A stretch of 33,605 nt of DNA from Nitrospirae bacterium MYbinv3 (GTDB lineage: Bacteria; Nitrospirota; Thermodesulfovibrionia; Thermodesulfovibrionales; Magnetobacteriaceae): the NCBI GenBank assembly GCA_002753395.1, contig PEAB01000039.1, forward strand, positions 1-33,605, read 5' to 3'. The translations under genes and the position numbers were made by a program. Positions 24,795 to 32,701 of this stretch are shown here, in pieces. Each line of letters opens with the position of its first letter. Positions within the stretch are counted from its first letter, which is position 1. The notes beneath the pieces were generated by a model, which searched no databases, was not told the origin of the DNA, and saw nothing but the letters and a program-made list of their open reading frames with translations.

Positions 24795-25895
24795 TTAACG
24801 TTCAAACCTCCAAGTATCAAGTGTGTTGTAGGATTTAAGGTCTACAAACCTCGTGAAATAAACACCTGGGGACAGGTACGACCAGACCTCATCCGATAAT
24901 GTAAACCCTGGCTCATCCGCTACCGCCGTTGCCGCTGGCACAAAGGCGGTGTTTACTGAGAGCTGAAAGAGCAGCCTGCCCCTGTAGACCTTGTCTGATG
25001 AGAAGTGAGGCCGTTGAGCCGTTATACCGAGGTCTCTGTGGTCAAACGGTTGTTTCAGTCTCTTGAGTCTACTGGTAACGTTTGATACGGAATTAGCTGC
25101 GAGTCTAGACAGGGGGGAGTGGTGTATTGACATGTACCTTTCTTCTGAGACAACGAACTTGCCAAAGGAGATGCCGCTGTCGGTTCTTGCGCTCTGATTA
25201 TAGAAGTGACATATCTGGGCATCTGGCACCATGTAGAGGTCAAGCCCACTTCGTTTCAGGCGTTTGCACCAGTCGCTGTCCTCAAAGTACAGGGGATAGC
25301 CCTCATCGAATAGTCCAACCCGTTTGATGATCGACTTGGACGTCAGTATTGCCGATCCAGGAAGCATATCCACCGATAATGGGGTTATGGCGCTCTGGTA
25401 GGCATAATCCTCCGCTAGGTTCGCCCTGTCTATGACACTGTTGAGGTATCTTAGATCGCTTAACGACTGTCTTATCCTCAAGCAGGGCGATGGCAGACGG
25501 TGTTGAACGAGCTGCAACGTCTTAGCGCTGTCCCACCACGTCTTAGGGCCAACTGCGCCTACGTTCTTGCCGGTGTTAAAGAAGTCGACAAGCCGCAGCA
25601 GGCAGCCCTCAAAGACGATGGTGTCGGGGTTTAGAAACATCACATAATGCCCGTTTGCCAAACTGACGCCTTGATTGCAGGCACAGGCAAAGCCTGGGTT
25701 GTCCTGATTGAAGACGAGCTTGACACCGGCATCAGTCAACGCCACTAATCGCTCCGCCTCCGACGGTGTGGATGAATTGTCCACAACGATTATCTCAACA
25801 CTGTCGTTACTGCTGTTAAGGATAGAGCCGACGCAGCGGTGGACAAAGTCAGCCGTATGGTAGTTGACTATAATTATAGATATATCGGGTAGCAT
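24795..25895 (-). CDS. GT2-family glycosyltransferase (rhamnosyltransferase-like)
   Basis: The 366-residue inverting glycosyltransferase has a GT-A domain in its first 250 residues: SIIIVNYHTADFVHRCVGSI, VEIIVVDNSST, NQDNPGFACACNQGV, MFLNPDTIVFEG (the DXD-equivalent region) and the GLFDEGYPLYFEDSDWCKRL motif typical of rhamnosyltransferase/WcaA-like members. A C-terminal part of about 100 residues lacks recognised motifs. It starts at ATG 25895, whose ribosome site TAGGAATC overlaps the amt stop codon. The 9-base gap makes it the second gene of an amt transcript, an odd partnership with no evident metabolic link. Confidence 0.85.
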   Translation of the reverse strand: MLPDISIIIVNYHTADFVHRCVGSILNSSNDSVEIIVVDNSSTPSEAERLVALTDAGVKLVFNQDNPGFACACNQGVSLANGHYVMFLNPDTIVFEGCLLRLVDFFNTGKNVGAVGPKTWWDSAKTLQLVQHRLPSPCLRIRQSLSDLRYLNSVIDRANLAEDYAYQSAITPLSVDMLPGSAILTSKSIIKRVGLFDEGYPLYFEDSDWCKRLKRSGLDLYMVPDAQICHFYNQSARTDSGISFGKFVVSEERYMSIHHSPLSRLAANSVSNVTSRLKRLKQPFDHRDLGITAQRPHFSSDKVYRGRLLFQLSVNTAFVPAATAVADEPGFTLSDEVWSYLSPGVYFTRFVDLKSYNTLDTWRFER

Positions 25896-25904
25896 ATTAG
25901 ATTC

Positions 25905-27197
25905 CTATAGATAATACCCGCTCTCACCGTGTTGCGTAACATCAAGTCCTTCGATCTCTTGTTCGTGTTGTACCCTAAGCCCCATGACGGCATCTATCAC
26001 CTTGAACTTTATGAAGGTCAAGACAAACGAATAAACAGCAACGAGGGCAACAGCGCCAAGCTGGACAAAAAATAGACGTGACTGGCCGTTGATCAGACCA
26101 TTGGCGCCGTGATCATTTATAGCTAAGGACGCAAATACGCCTACGCATATGGAACCTATGGTACCGCCCACTCCGTGGACGCCAAATGCGTCAAGTGAGT
26201 CGTCATAGCCTATGTGCGACTTTATATTGAGGGAGAAATAGCAGACGGTCCCGGCCAATAATCCGATGACAAAGGCAGACATGGGTGAGACAAACCCAGC
26301 GCCAGGTGTTATTGTGGCCAGCCCCGCAATAGAGGCCGTTGCACAGCCAAACATTGTGGGTTTACCGCGGTGTATCCATTCAATGGCCAGCCACACGACA
26401 ACAGCCGCCACGGCCGCCGTGTGGGAGGTCACAAATGCCATAGTGCTTAACTGCCCGCTGGAGAGTGCGCTGCCTCCATTAAATCCAAACCACCCAAACC
26501 ACAGGATACCTGTCCCTATAACGGTTAGAGGAAGGTTATGAGGGGGCATGGACTCATGCGGAAAGCCTTTTCTCTTACCTAGTACCAATGCCGCAGCAAG
26601 GGCAGAAAACCCAGACGTGATGTGAACAACGATCCCGCCTGCAAAATCAAGTACCCCCATGTTGGCCATCCATCCCCCCTTGCCCCATACCCAGTGGGCA
26701 ATGGGATTATAGATTACGGTTGTCCATATGAGCGTAAAGATCAGGAAGGAGGAGAACTTCATCCTCTCTGCAAATGCTCCGCTTATAAGGGCGGGTGTAA
26801 TGACGGCAAACATGGCCTGATAGATCATAAAAGCTAAGTGGGGCACCGTTGGTGCGTAATCGGCGTTAGGTTCAACGCCAACGCCTCTCAACCCAATCCA
26901 GTCCAGTCCTCCGATAAGCCCGTGGAAGTCGGGGCCAAAGGACAGGCTGTACCCTACCATTATCCACTGCACGCTGACCAGGGCAATGGCAACAAAGCTG
27001 TGCATAAATGTAGCAAGGACGTTTTTCCTTCTGACCATACCTCCATAAAACATCGCAAGCCCAGGTGTCATAAGCATCACCATCGCTGCTGATACCAACA
27101 TCCAGGCTGTATCTCCCTTGTCTACTTTTAATGCGTCGGCAGCAAAAGCAGAGGTCGCAAATAAAACTAAAAACAATACAACAGAAACCCCTTTCAT
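25905..27197 (-). CDS. amt: Ammonium transporter
   Basis: This trimeric channel moves ammonium across the inner membrane. The 430-residue protein has a cleavable signal peptide (KGVSVVLFLVLFATSAFAA), then 11 membrane helices with GLAMFYGGMVRRKNVLATFMH, the first pore histidine in GGIVVHITSGFSALAAA, WFGWFGFNGGSA and the second pore histidine in DAFGVHGVGGTIGSI. All the expected Amt blocks are intact. Unlike the usual arrangement no glnK (PII) gene follows or precedes. The next gene is a GT2 glycosyltransferase. AAGGAG lies 6 bases before the ATG. No sigma-54 motif is visible upstream, where a MITE fragment begins within 35 bases. Confidence 0.95.
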   Translation of the reverse strand: MKGVSVVLFLVLFATSAFAADALKVDKGDTAWMLVSAAMVMLMTPGLAMFYGGMVRRKNVLATFMHSFVAIALVSVQWIMVGYSLSFGPDFHGLIGGLDWIGLRGVGVEPNADYAPTVPHLAFMIYQAMFAVITPALISGAFAERMKFSSFLIFTLIWTTVIYNPIAHWVWGKGGWMANMGVLDFAGGIVVHITSGFSALAAALVLGKRKGFPHESMPPHNLPLTVIGTGILWFGWFGFNGGSALSSGQLSTMAFVTSHTAAVAAVVVWLAIEWIHRGKPTMFGCATASIAGLATITPGAGFVSPMSAFVIGLLAGTVCYFSLNIKSHIGYDDSLDAFGVHGVGGTIGSICVGVFASLAINDHGANGLINGQSRLFFVQLGAVALVAVYSFVLTFIKFKVIDAVMGLRVQHEQEIEGLDVTQHGESGYYL

Positions 27198-27228
27198 TTA
27201 ATCTCCTTATGAATATTTAAGATGTACT

Positions 27229-27295
27229 TTTCTTCTTTATGTTTCATGGTAACTATGCTTTTACGCTTTCTGGATTCATGTTTACACAGGAATGA
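27229..27295 (-). mobile_element. MITE-like element M, copy B, left half
   Basis: It matches the left 80 bases of copy D (TCTTCTTTATG, TTTCATGGTAACTATGCTTT, CTGGATTCATGTTTACACAGG, AATGA) and is interrupted by an R1 copy. It lies within the leader or promoter region of amt. Confidence 0.7.
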
Positions 27296-27451
27296 TACCA
27301 ATTTGCGTACCAGTATTAGTATAGAAGGGGAGACCCTGTCCCCCTCAGCCCCCTCTGCAGGCGCTACGCTCATTGATCAGTTCGCTCCCTACGGTCGCTA
27401 GGCAGTCCCCTTGACCCCATTAAAGTTCAACTTTTTTGGATGCAACTTAGT
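27296..27451 (-). repeat. R1 repeat, copy 11, inserted in the MITE
   Basis: Inverse of the 5713 subtype: TACCAATTTGCGTACCAGTA, GAAGGGGAGACCCTGTCCCC, CTGCAG, then a foreign 44-bp segment (GCGCTACGCTCATTGATCAG, CGCTCCCTACGGTCGCTAGG) and AGTCCCCTTGACCCCATT. It is flanked by ATGA on both sides (27292-27295, 27452-27455) and splits MITE copy B. Confidence 0.75.
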
Positions 27452-27560
27452 ATGACGTATTTGGAAAACAGCCATTACTGTTATTCCCACGTAAATGGGA
27501 ATCCACTCCGTAATCCCGTCAAGACGCATAGATTCCTGCTTTCGCAGGAATGACATTTTC
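27452..27560 (-). mobile_element. MITE-like element M, copy B, right half (degenerate)
   Basis: It continues copy B with GTATTTGGAAAACAGCCATT and the palindrome ATTCCCACGTAAATGGGAAT, then diverges. A second palindrome, ATTCCTGCTTTCGCAGGAAT, follows at about 27531-27550. The GAGGATAC terminus is not found. Bases 27561-27743 hold no supported gene. Confidence 0.6.
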
Positions 27561-27743
27561 ATGTTATTGGATGTCAAGGTCAAAATCTTTTTGCAAACTC
27601 CATTTAGTTTAGTATCTATGACATATTTAAAGGTCAAAAAAAGGGGGAACGTCCCCCTATACATCCTGGCCGCTCCCCCTGGGTCTCCCTTCATTAGGGT
27701 AACCCGTTTCATACCTCACAGGTATCTATCCCCATAACGTCCA

Positions 27744-28151
27744 CTATCGTTTCCTAATAAATTCTCCAATAGATTTGTCTGTCTTACAGATATGGTTTTT
27801 ATACCAGTCAATAAGAACTGTGTTTACAGTCTTAATAAGGGCAGGCGACTTATGATCCTTTCTGAATGCAACAAGCAGCTCATTAAAATTCTCCCAAAAT
27901 TGCGTGTGCTGCGCCTCATGTTCCAATAGCTTGTCTTTTGGATATCTTATGCGTTCCATAAGTTTTTCTTCCATTGAAAAATGAGTCTCAACGTATTGCT
28001 TGAGAAAACTAATTACTTTTTCGATCTCATCCTTACCTCTGCCGTTTACAATTGCCCTTATTAAATTATCAACAATTGTGATCAACTCCTTGTGTTGATT
28101 GTCTATTGTTTCTACCCCTACAGACAACTCTTCTGTCCATTTAAATGCCAT
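27744..28151 (-). CDS. Bacteriohemerythrin (single-domain), second copy
   Basis: The 135-residue di-iron O2-binding protein has all seven ligands: His20 (TIDNQH), His57 and Glu61 (THFSMEE), His78 and His82 (HEAQH), His120 and Asp125 (NHICKTD). It has the same length as the protein at 8702-9109, but the sequence outside the ligand motifs is quite different, so they are not a recent duplication. It follows the flavin reductase gene by 31 bases on the same strand and is probably cotranscribed from the extended -10 promoter at 28674. The pairing suggests a role in O2 or NO handling, or electron supply to the di-iron site, which is inference. The ribosome site is weak. Confidence 0.92.
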   Translation of the reverse strand: MAFKWTEELSVGVETIDNQHKELITIVDNLIRAIVNGRGKDEIEKVISFLKQYVETHFSMEEKLMERIRYPKDKLLEHEAQHTQFWENFNELLVAFRKDHKSPALIKTVNTVLIDWYKNHICKTDKSIGEFIRKR

Positions 28152-28182
28152 GTCAGCTTTCCATACTCCCTAATCTATTCTT

Positions 28183-28641
28183 TTAGAAGAAGTCGTTCCA
28201 TCTAAATAATAGAGGGGTTTTATTATCCTTTAACATCTTTGCAGCAACAACGTTTCCAACAAATAGCTCGTGGTCGCCTGCCTTGAAAATATCAGACACC
28301 TTGCACTCAATATACGCCAGGGAGCTGTCAAGAATGGGTGACCCATTAGGGGCTGCGGAATAACCGACGTTAGCTAACTTGTCAGCATCTCTACCACTTT
28401 TCAACCCAAAGTGCTTGGCAACATCAGTCTGCTCCTCTGATAAGACATTCAACGCAAAGTAACCAGACTCTTTAACCAATTCATTAGTATATCTTTCTGG
28501 GGCTAATGATACCATCATCATAGTAGGGTTAAAAGAAACCTGTGAAACCCAAGTCGCCGTCATGCCGTTGACCTTATCCTTACTCTTAACCGTTACAATG
28601 TAAACACCTAACATTACGCCTTTAGCTATAACATCCTGCAT
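28183..28641 (-). CDS. Flavin reductase-like FMN-binding protein
   Basis: The 152-residue protein of the flavin reductase/flavoredoxin family (PF01613) binds FMN in a split barrel and transfers electrons from NAD(P)H or a partner. Typical blocks are KGVMLGVYIVTVKSKDKVNG, TATWVSQVSFNPTMMMVSLA, KESGYFALNVLSEEQ and the acidic AGDHELFVGNVV motif. The C-terminus is short, with no rubredoxin fusion. The start has a strong GAAGGAGG 6 bases upstream and the extended -10 promoter 33 bases upstream. The bacteriohemerythrin gene follows. Confidence 0.85.
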   Translation of the reverse strand: MQDVIAKGVMLGVYIVTVKSKDKVNGMTATWVSQVSFNPTMMMVSLAPERYTNELVKESGYFALNVLSEEQTDVAKHFGLKSGRDADKLANVGYSAAPNGSPILDSSLAYIECKVSDIFKAGDHELFVGNVVAAKMLKDNKTPLLFRWNDFF

Positions 28642-28673
28642 ACAATCCTCCTTCTTAAGTTATTAGCCTATAC

Positions 28674-28682
28674 ATTATAGCA
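28674..28682 (-). promoter_or_regulatory. Extended -10 promoter of the flavin reductase-hemerythrin pair
   Basis: TGCTATAAT on the minus strand is identical to the element before the other hemerythrin gene. The -35 position (TGTCCT, 17 bases away) is poor. Confidence 0.6.
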
Positions 28683-28735
28683 CACTTACAGTGGTTAGGA
28701 CAGTAAAAGCAGATAAATATTTTTGCTGGAAATTT

Positions 28736-28778
28736 GGTAGTCCTCAGAGGTAGTGATATTCAATTCCCCTCTGAAAAG
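28736..28778 (+). repeat. R2 repeat
   Basis: GGTAGTCCTCAGAGGTAGTG, then ATATTCAATTCCCCTCTG. The CCCCTCCC hairpin is degenerate here. Confidence 0.65.
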
Positions 28779-28780
28779 GT

Positions 28781-28905
28781 AAAGAAGGTAGGGCTTTGCC
28801 TCTGCCGCAGGGGTTCGCAACCCCCTCCCTCAGACCCACCCACAAGGGGACCAGACCCCTTGACCCCATAATGATCAATCCTAATATTTTATGTCCATGT
28901 TCTTA
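28781..28905 (-). repeat. R1 repeat, copy 12
   Basis: Inverse: GAAGGTAGGGCTTTGCCTCT, GCCGCAGGGGTTCGCAACCC, CAGACCCACCCACAAGGGG, ACCAGACCCCTTGACCCCAT, and the TTAGGATTGA/TGGACATAAAA upstream block shared with copy 2. Confidence 0.85.
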
Positions 28906-29164
28906 TCATAGGGATAGATAGCGTGTATGACACGGTCATATTAAAACTTTTCGTTTTATGATTTTGTCTTGCTTTCATATAAGGTTTTACGTATGTGAAG
29001 AACTCTTTTCATAAAGTGGGGGTTTTGAAAACAAGATTTCACTTGTTTTTGTGTTTCTTTTGTGTTTATACTAGCCAATATAGCGTAGATAGTATAATTA
29101 GACTTATACTAAGTTTCATTCAAAGAGGCATATTATGTTTCAGAATGTAAGATGTTGTATTGTA
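28906..29164. other. AT-rich intergenic stretch, no gene seen
   Basis: There is no supported open frame on either strand. A TATAAT occurs at about 29093 but has no -35 partner. With the adjacent R1 copies it separates the flavin reductase and the cluster starting at 29379. Confidence 0.6.
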
Positions 29165-29253
29165 ATGGGGTCAAGGGGACTGGCCCCCTTGCAGAGGGGT
29201 CTGAGGGGAGACAGAGTCTCCCCTTCTATACCAATACTGGTATGAACGCAACT
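29165..29253 (+). repeat. R1 repeat, copy 13 (ACTGGTAT-ended subtype)
   Basis: GGGGTCAAGGGGACTGGCCC, GCAGAGGGGTCTGAGGGGAG, TCTCCCCTTCTATACCAATA and CTGGTATGAACGCAACTTG, close to the copy at 5713. Confidence 0.85.
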
Positions 29254-29314
29254 TGATATTAGTTGTTTAGGATGGAGGCAACAAAGAAGGTAGTATAACA
29301 ACGTAAGATGGAAT

Positions 29315-29343
29315 CACCGGTTGCCACGGGTGATAATATTATC
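29315..29343 (+). promoter_or_regulatory. Possible operator: hairpin plus 12-bp palindrome
   Basis: TCACC...GGGTGA (29314-29333) forms a short inverted repeat and GATAATATTATC (29332-29343) is a perfect palindrome, ending 35 bases before the lipoprotein ATG. It resembles half-sites of Fur-type boxes without the central base. No clear -35/-10 pair was found around it. Confidence 0.35.
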
Positions 29344-29378
29344 GCTTATTTTATGCAAAAAACATAGGAGATTAAAGC

Positions 29379-30824
29379 ATGTTGAAGAAAGCAGGATATG
29401 TGTCTATTATTGTCTGCATTGTGTTGATGTATGGTTGTAGTAGACCTTTGCCCCCTATAGAATCTATCAGTACCAATGTTTATAATCCAAAGGACTCACA
29501 ACTGCCAATTTATGATATAAACACTGTACCGATAAGTTTCTGGACTATTAAAGATGGTGAGGACAATGTAGGCTTTATAGTAGCGGGACATGCTGAAAAG
29601 GCTATCTGCAAGGCAGCATCACTAGAGGTGATAAACATAGTAAAGGAAATTGGTGAGAGAGAAGATAGCGTTTTTACTTTTGGTGTAGCTTATGATTTAA
29701 GACCCAAACTTTCTATTTCAAATAAATGGAGCGCCAATTACAGTTCAACAATAAGCAAGATGGAGAACAAGTTTAGGGAACTTGCTAAGAATTATCCAGG
29801 GCAAGTAAAAGTTAATAAAATCAACTATGCTGATTATAACAAAGTAGCAAGCTCGCTTAAAGACAATATTGCTAAGGTGAGAAATAGCAAAGACTGGGAC
29901 AGACATATAGTAGAGTACAAGTATCACAGCAGCCCCATAATTGTTCCGTTTTATAGTATAGAGAATGGAGAAAAGACAGTTTTTAAGATGAAAAAGAGTA
30001 TCTTTGGAGTTACCCCAGTAGGGGCAGCAATCATGTCCTTTAAGCGTGAAATTGAGAGCGCTGTCGATGAGATCAAAAAGATGAGAGAGCAAAACAGCAA
30101 TGAACTGCAAAGACTACTGGAAAGTTTCAAAGGTAAAAGAAAGTTCAAGATATATAGAATCCAGGAAGATATCGTTGTTCTCGAAGAATATACGATAGAT
30201 AGTTCATTACCGAAAGCTCCACCTGGTTTTCAGTTGCAAACAATAGATGCAACAACCGGTATGGTGCTAGAAACTAGAGATGTAACAGCAGATGAAGCGA
30301 CAAAAATGTTGAAAGACTCCAGTGTTACAATAGACCCTACTGCAAGAAAGTTATTGCAGGAATGGATTGATGATGTAAAAAATCACAGCAGAAAGATAGA
30401 TAAAGTAAAATCAGATTTGAAAAATGTGATTAATGATGCAAATAACGTTATGGAAAAACAAATAAACGAGCTCTTGGCTTTAATGAAGAAGATACAAGAG
30501 CAAAATGATGAATCTATTGTTATTGATGCCTTCTTAAGAGGATGGGCGTTTAGCACGGGTAATCTTTCTACAAACAAACGACTCGACGATTGGTACAGAG
30601 AAAGAAGAAAGGTATGGGATACTATCCTTAGATCCGTTAACCTAGGTAGAAACAACAATAACATGGCGGGCGCATTTCATAGTGATAACGTTTTTTTCAA
30701 AGTAGTAACTCGAAATGATATATATGAAATTACGCCTTATTACATCGTAGGTGACGATTTTATCCAGGTCATAGATAAAAGGCTTGGGATAAGTCAGATC
30801 GTAAGCCCATTTAATTTCAGATAG
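29379..30824 (+). CDS. Lipoprotein of unknown function, first gene of the four-gene cluster
   Basis: The 481-residue protein has a lipoprotein signal peptide: LKKAGYVSIIVCIVLMYGC with the lipid-attached Cys at 20. Ser at +2 favours transfer to the outer membrane. No known domain was recognised. The middle (about residues 215-250 and 330-390) is rich in charged, heptad-like helices (AVDEIKKMREQNSNELQRLL; KKIQEQNDE) and probably forms coiled coils. The segment SLPKAPPGFQLQTIDATTG between them may be a beta hairpin. It starts at ATG with AGGAG 9 bases upstream. The gene is visibly AT-richer than the core genes, suggesting transfer. It is followed after 19 bases by a second exported protein. Confidence 0.75.
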   Translation: MLKKAGYVSIIVCIVLMYGCSRPLPPIESISTNVYNPKDSQLPIYDINTVPISFWTIKDGEDNVGFIVAGHAEKAICKAASLEVINIVKEIGEREDSVFTFGVAYDLRPKLSISNKWSANYSSTISKMENKFRELAKNYPGQVKVNKINYADYNKVASSLKDNIAKVRNSKDWDRHIVEYKYHSSPIIVPFYSIENGEKTVFKMKKSIFGVTPVGAAIMSFKREIESAVDEIKKMREQNSNELQRLLESFKGKRKFKIYRIQEDIVVLEEYTIDSSLPKAPPGFQLQTIDATTGMVLETRDVTADEATKMLKDSSVTIDPTARKLLQEWIDDVKNHSRKIDKVKSDLKNVINDANNVMEKQINELLALMKKIQEQNDESIVIDAFLRGWAFSTGNLSTNKRLDDWYRERRKVWDTILRSVNLGRNNNNMAGAFHSDNVFFKVVTRNDIYEITPYYIVGDDFIQVIDKRLGISQIVSPFNFR

Positions 30825-30843
30825 AATAGAAAGGAGCAAACCA

Positions 30844-31476
30844 ATGAAAAAGTTTTTATTGTTGATCGTTAACTTATTGTTTCTAATTACCTGTAGTAAT
30901 GTCTCAGCTTTAGACTTGGGCAGACAACCTGGTGAAGATGCTTTCTATAGCATCATGCTTTTTAAAACAGATCAGAAGAGGGCAAAACCTGACTATGTCA
31001 TCGAAGCAAAAACACCTAGCCTAATGGAGATCGAAAAGAATCTCTATGGTAATGAGAGAGTGCTTATTTACGATCAATCAACAACACCAATCAACGACTC
31101 TTTGTCTGATATCAGGAAAAGCGAGATTACAATAATCAACAATTATGCCTTTCTAAGAATCGACAATAGATTTTATCAAGTTGGAATTAAAATAGAAGGC
31201 AAAAGCGACAAGTCAGTTAATGACTTAAGCAAAAAAGATAAACGTTTATTAACTAACGTGTTAGCTGAAAGTTTCAATAAAATTGCTCTAACACCCGCTG
31301 CCCTAGCTTTGTCATTTACAAAAGAAAGCTATGTCATTACGGCATATAAATCTTCCCTAACGGGTGATATAATAATTCGTAGATCTTTCGATACTCGTTC
31401 AACAGAAAATTATTATTATCATCAGTGTTTCGATATAGCAAAACTCGGGTTTATTTATGATTACGAACGGCAATAG
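30844..31476 (+). CDS. Exported protein of unknown function
   Basis: The 210-residue protein has a signal peptide (KKFLLLIVNLLFLITC..NVSA-LDLG) with a likely signal peptidase I site after VSA. A lipobox reading (LITC) is possible but has a poor -1 residue. The mature part starts DLGRQPGEDAFYSIMLFK and is rich in charged residues, without recognised motifs, and may be a mixed alpha/beta periplasmic domain. GAAAGGAG lies 6 bases before the ATG. The last 20 bases overlap the start of the next gene in another frame, so the two are translationally coupled. Confidence 0.72.
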   Translation: MKKFLLLIVNLLFLITCSNVSALDLGRQPGEDAFYSIMLFKTDQKRAKPDYVIEAKTPSLMEIEKNLYGNERVLIYDQSTTPINDSLSDIRKSEITIINNYAFLRIDNRFYQVGIKIEGKSDKSVNDLSKKDKRLLTNVLAESFNKIALTPAALALSFTKESYVITAYKSSLTGDIIIRRSFDTRSTENYYYHQCFDIAKLGFIYDYERQ

Positions 31477-32692
31477 CATAGAGCAGTACCTATGCCATCC
31501 CGCAATCCTTGTACTACCTAATAAAAAGTTGTACGATGATAACAATGTACTGTCTCATCTAATAGATATGGATAAATCCTTAGAAAAAATACGTATTCTA
31601 ACGGAGCAGAATAAACTTAAGGACGAAAGACATAAATTACTTGTTATTATTTATTATCACCCTCTATCAGACAGATTTCTTCTTATATTAGGAACGATAG
31701 AACAGGAAAACAAGACGTTAGAAACGCAGTCTTCACTTTGGTCTCTGTCTTTTTATGATGGTACAGAGGTTAATTTAGAATATTTCGTGTCTTTACACAG
31801 ACTATACAAGAAGCATTTCTTAAGCAGCGAAAGTGAAAAAGAATCTTTTGGTGTTGATGAAGTAAAAGAACTAATAAACACATTTAGCTGGTTGTCACGA
31901 TTATTCTTTTCACCTATATCTACACTTTTAAAAATCGACAGCCATTTGATTGTACAATTTGATATAAACATTAAAAATGAGAAGTACGTAATAGACTTGA
32001 CCAATATAATGGATTTTCGCCACAGATGCGGTATTAATATGGATAAAGAGGATATCTTAGTCACTGTTGTAACGGTTGAGAATCTATGTTTATTTTTAAA
32101 CAATCTTTTTTTATTAGATTTACCAACGCCTCAGTCTATTGCTTTGCTATACGGCCTTAATAAACACAATGACCAATATATTGAAGATATCTACAGCATG
32201 GCATTATCTGCCGCAGAAAACGCCGGTGTTTGTGTGTACTCCTTTCGCACTATCAAAGACTTGCTGGCTTTATGCAAAAAGGGATTCGAAGGCAAGACTA
32301 TTCAAATAATTGCACATTGTGATACCCAAACCATGTTGTTCCCTAAAGATAGAGGTTTTTCTATCTTTGAATTAAAGCGCTCATTGAATGAGTTAAAGAG
32401 AGATGATTTATTACGAGATGATGTCTGTATTGATTTGAACTGTTGTAATCCTTTTAAAGACTTTTATAGATTATACGAACATGAAATAAAATCAGTCTAT
32501 TTTAATCATTCAAAAAAAGATACATACCTCAATGCATTTAGTTTATATGAGTTATACTCATGTCATAATGCAAGGAAAATTAGATTTGTAAATCAATATT
32601 TAGATGGCAAGTCATATATGCATGAGGCATGGTCGAAGGTTAGACGTACTACTTACAAAGTTAATAAAATTGGGTTCGTAGAGGTCCCATAA
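31457..32692 (+). CDS. Putative caspase/CHAT-like cysteine protease-fold protein
   Basis: The 411-residue protein is cytosolic, with no signal peptide or membrane segment. The C-terminal third contains TIQIIAHCDTQTMLFP (His287), and 42-43 residues later DDVCIDLNCCNPF (Cys329/Cys330). A buried strand ending in H, then a strand ending in a C with small neighbours about 40-50 residues later, is the pattern of clan CD peptidases (caspase, CHAT: ...ATHG... and ...LSAC...). The Cys330 position fits IDLxxCNP. The first 220 residues are not recognised. It starts at ATG 31457, within the previous gene. It is one of four adjacent genes and may act as the effector of the cluster. The protease idea is inference from two motifs. 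Confidence 0.55.
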   Translation: MITNGNSIEQYLCHPAILVLPNKKLYDDNNVLSHLIDMDKSLEKIRILTEQNKLKDERHKLLVIIYYHPLSDRFLLILGTIEQENKTLETQSSLWSLSFYDGTEVNLEYFVSLHRLYKKHFLSSESEKESFGVDEVKELINTFSWLSRLFFSPISTLLKIDSHLIVQFDINIKNEKYVIDLTNIMDFRHRCGINMDKEDILVTVVTVENLCLFLNNLFLLDLPTPQSIALLYGLNKHNDQYIEDIYSMALSAAENAGVCVYSFRTIKDLLALCKKGFEGKTIQIIAHCDTQTMLFPKDRGFSIFELKRSLNELKRDDLLRDDVCIDLNCCNPFKDFYRLYEHEIKSVYFNHSKKDTYLNAFSLYELYSCHNARKIRFVNQYLDGKSYMHEAWSKVRRTTYKVNKIGFVEVP

Positions 32693-32701
32693 ATATTGGA
32701 G

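Noticed and set aside
27398-27712. 104-codon frame on the minus strand
   Set aside because: Runs through R1 and MITE sequences; no ribosome site and no conservation expected.
29254-29350. Possible riboswitch (c-di-GMP type) before the lipoprotein gene
   Set aside because: The short hairpins do not show the conserved GEMM core or a pairing pattern I could support.
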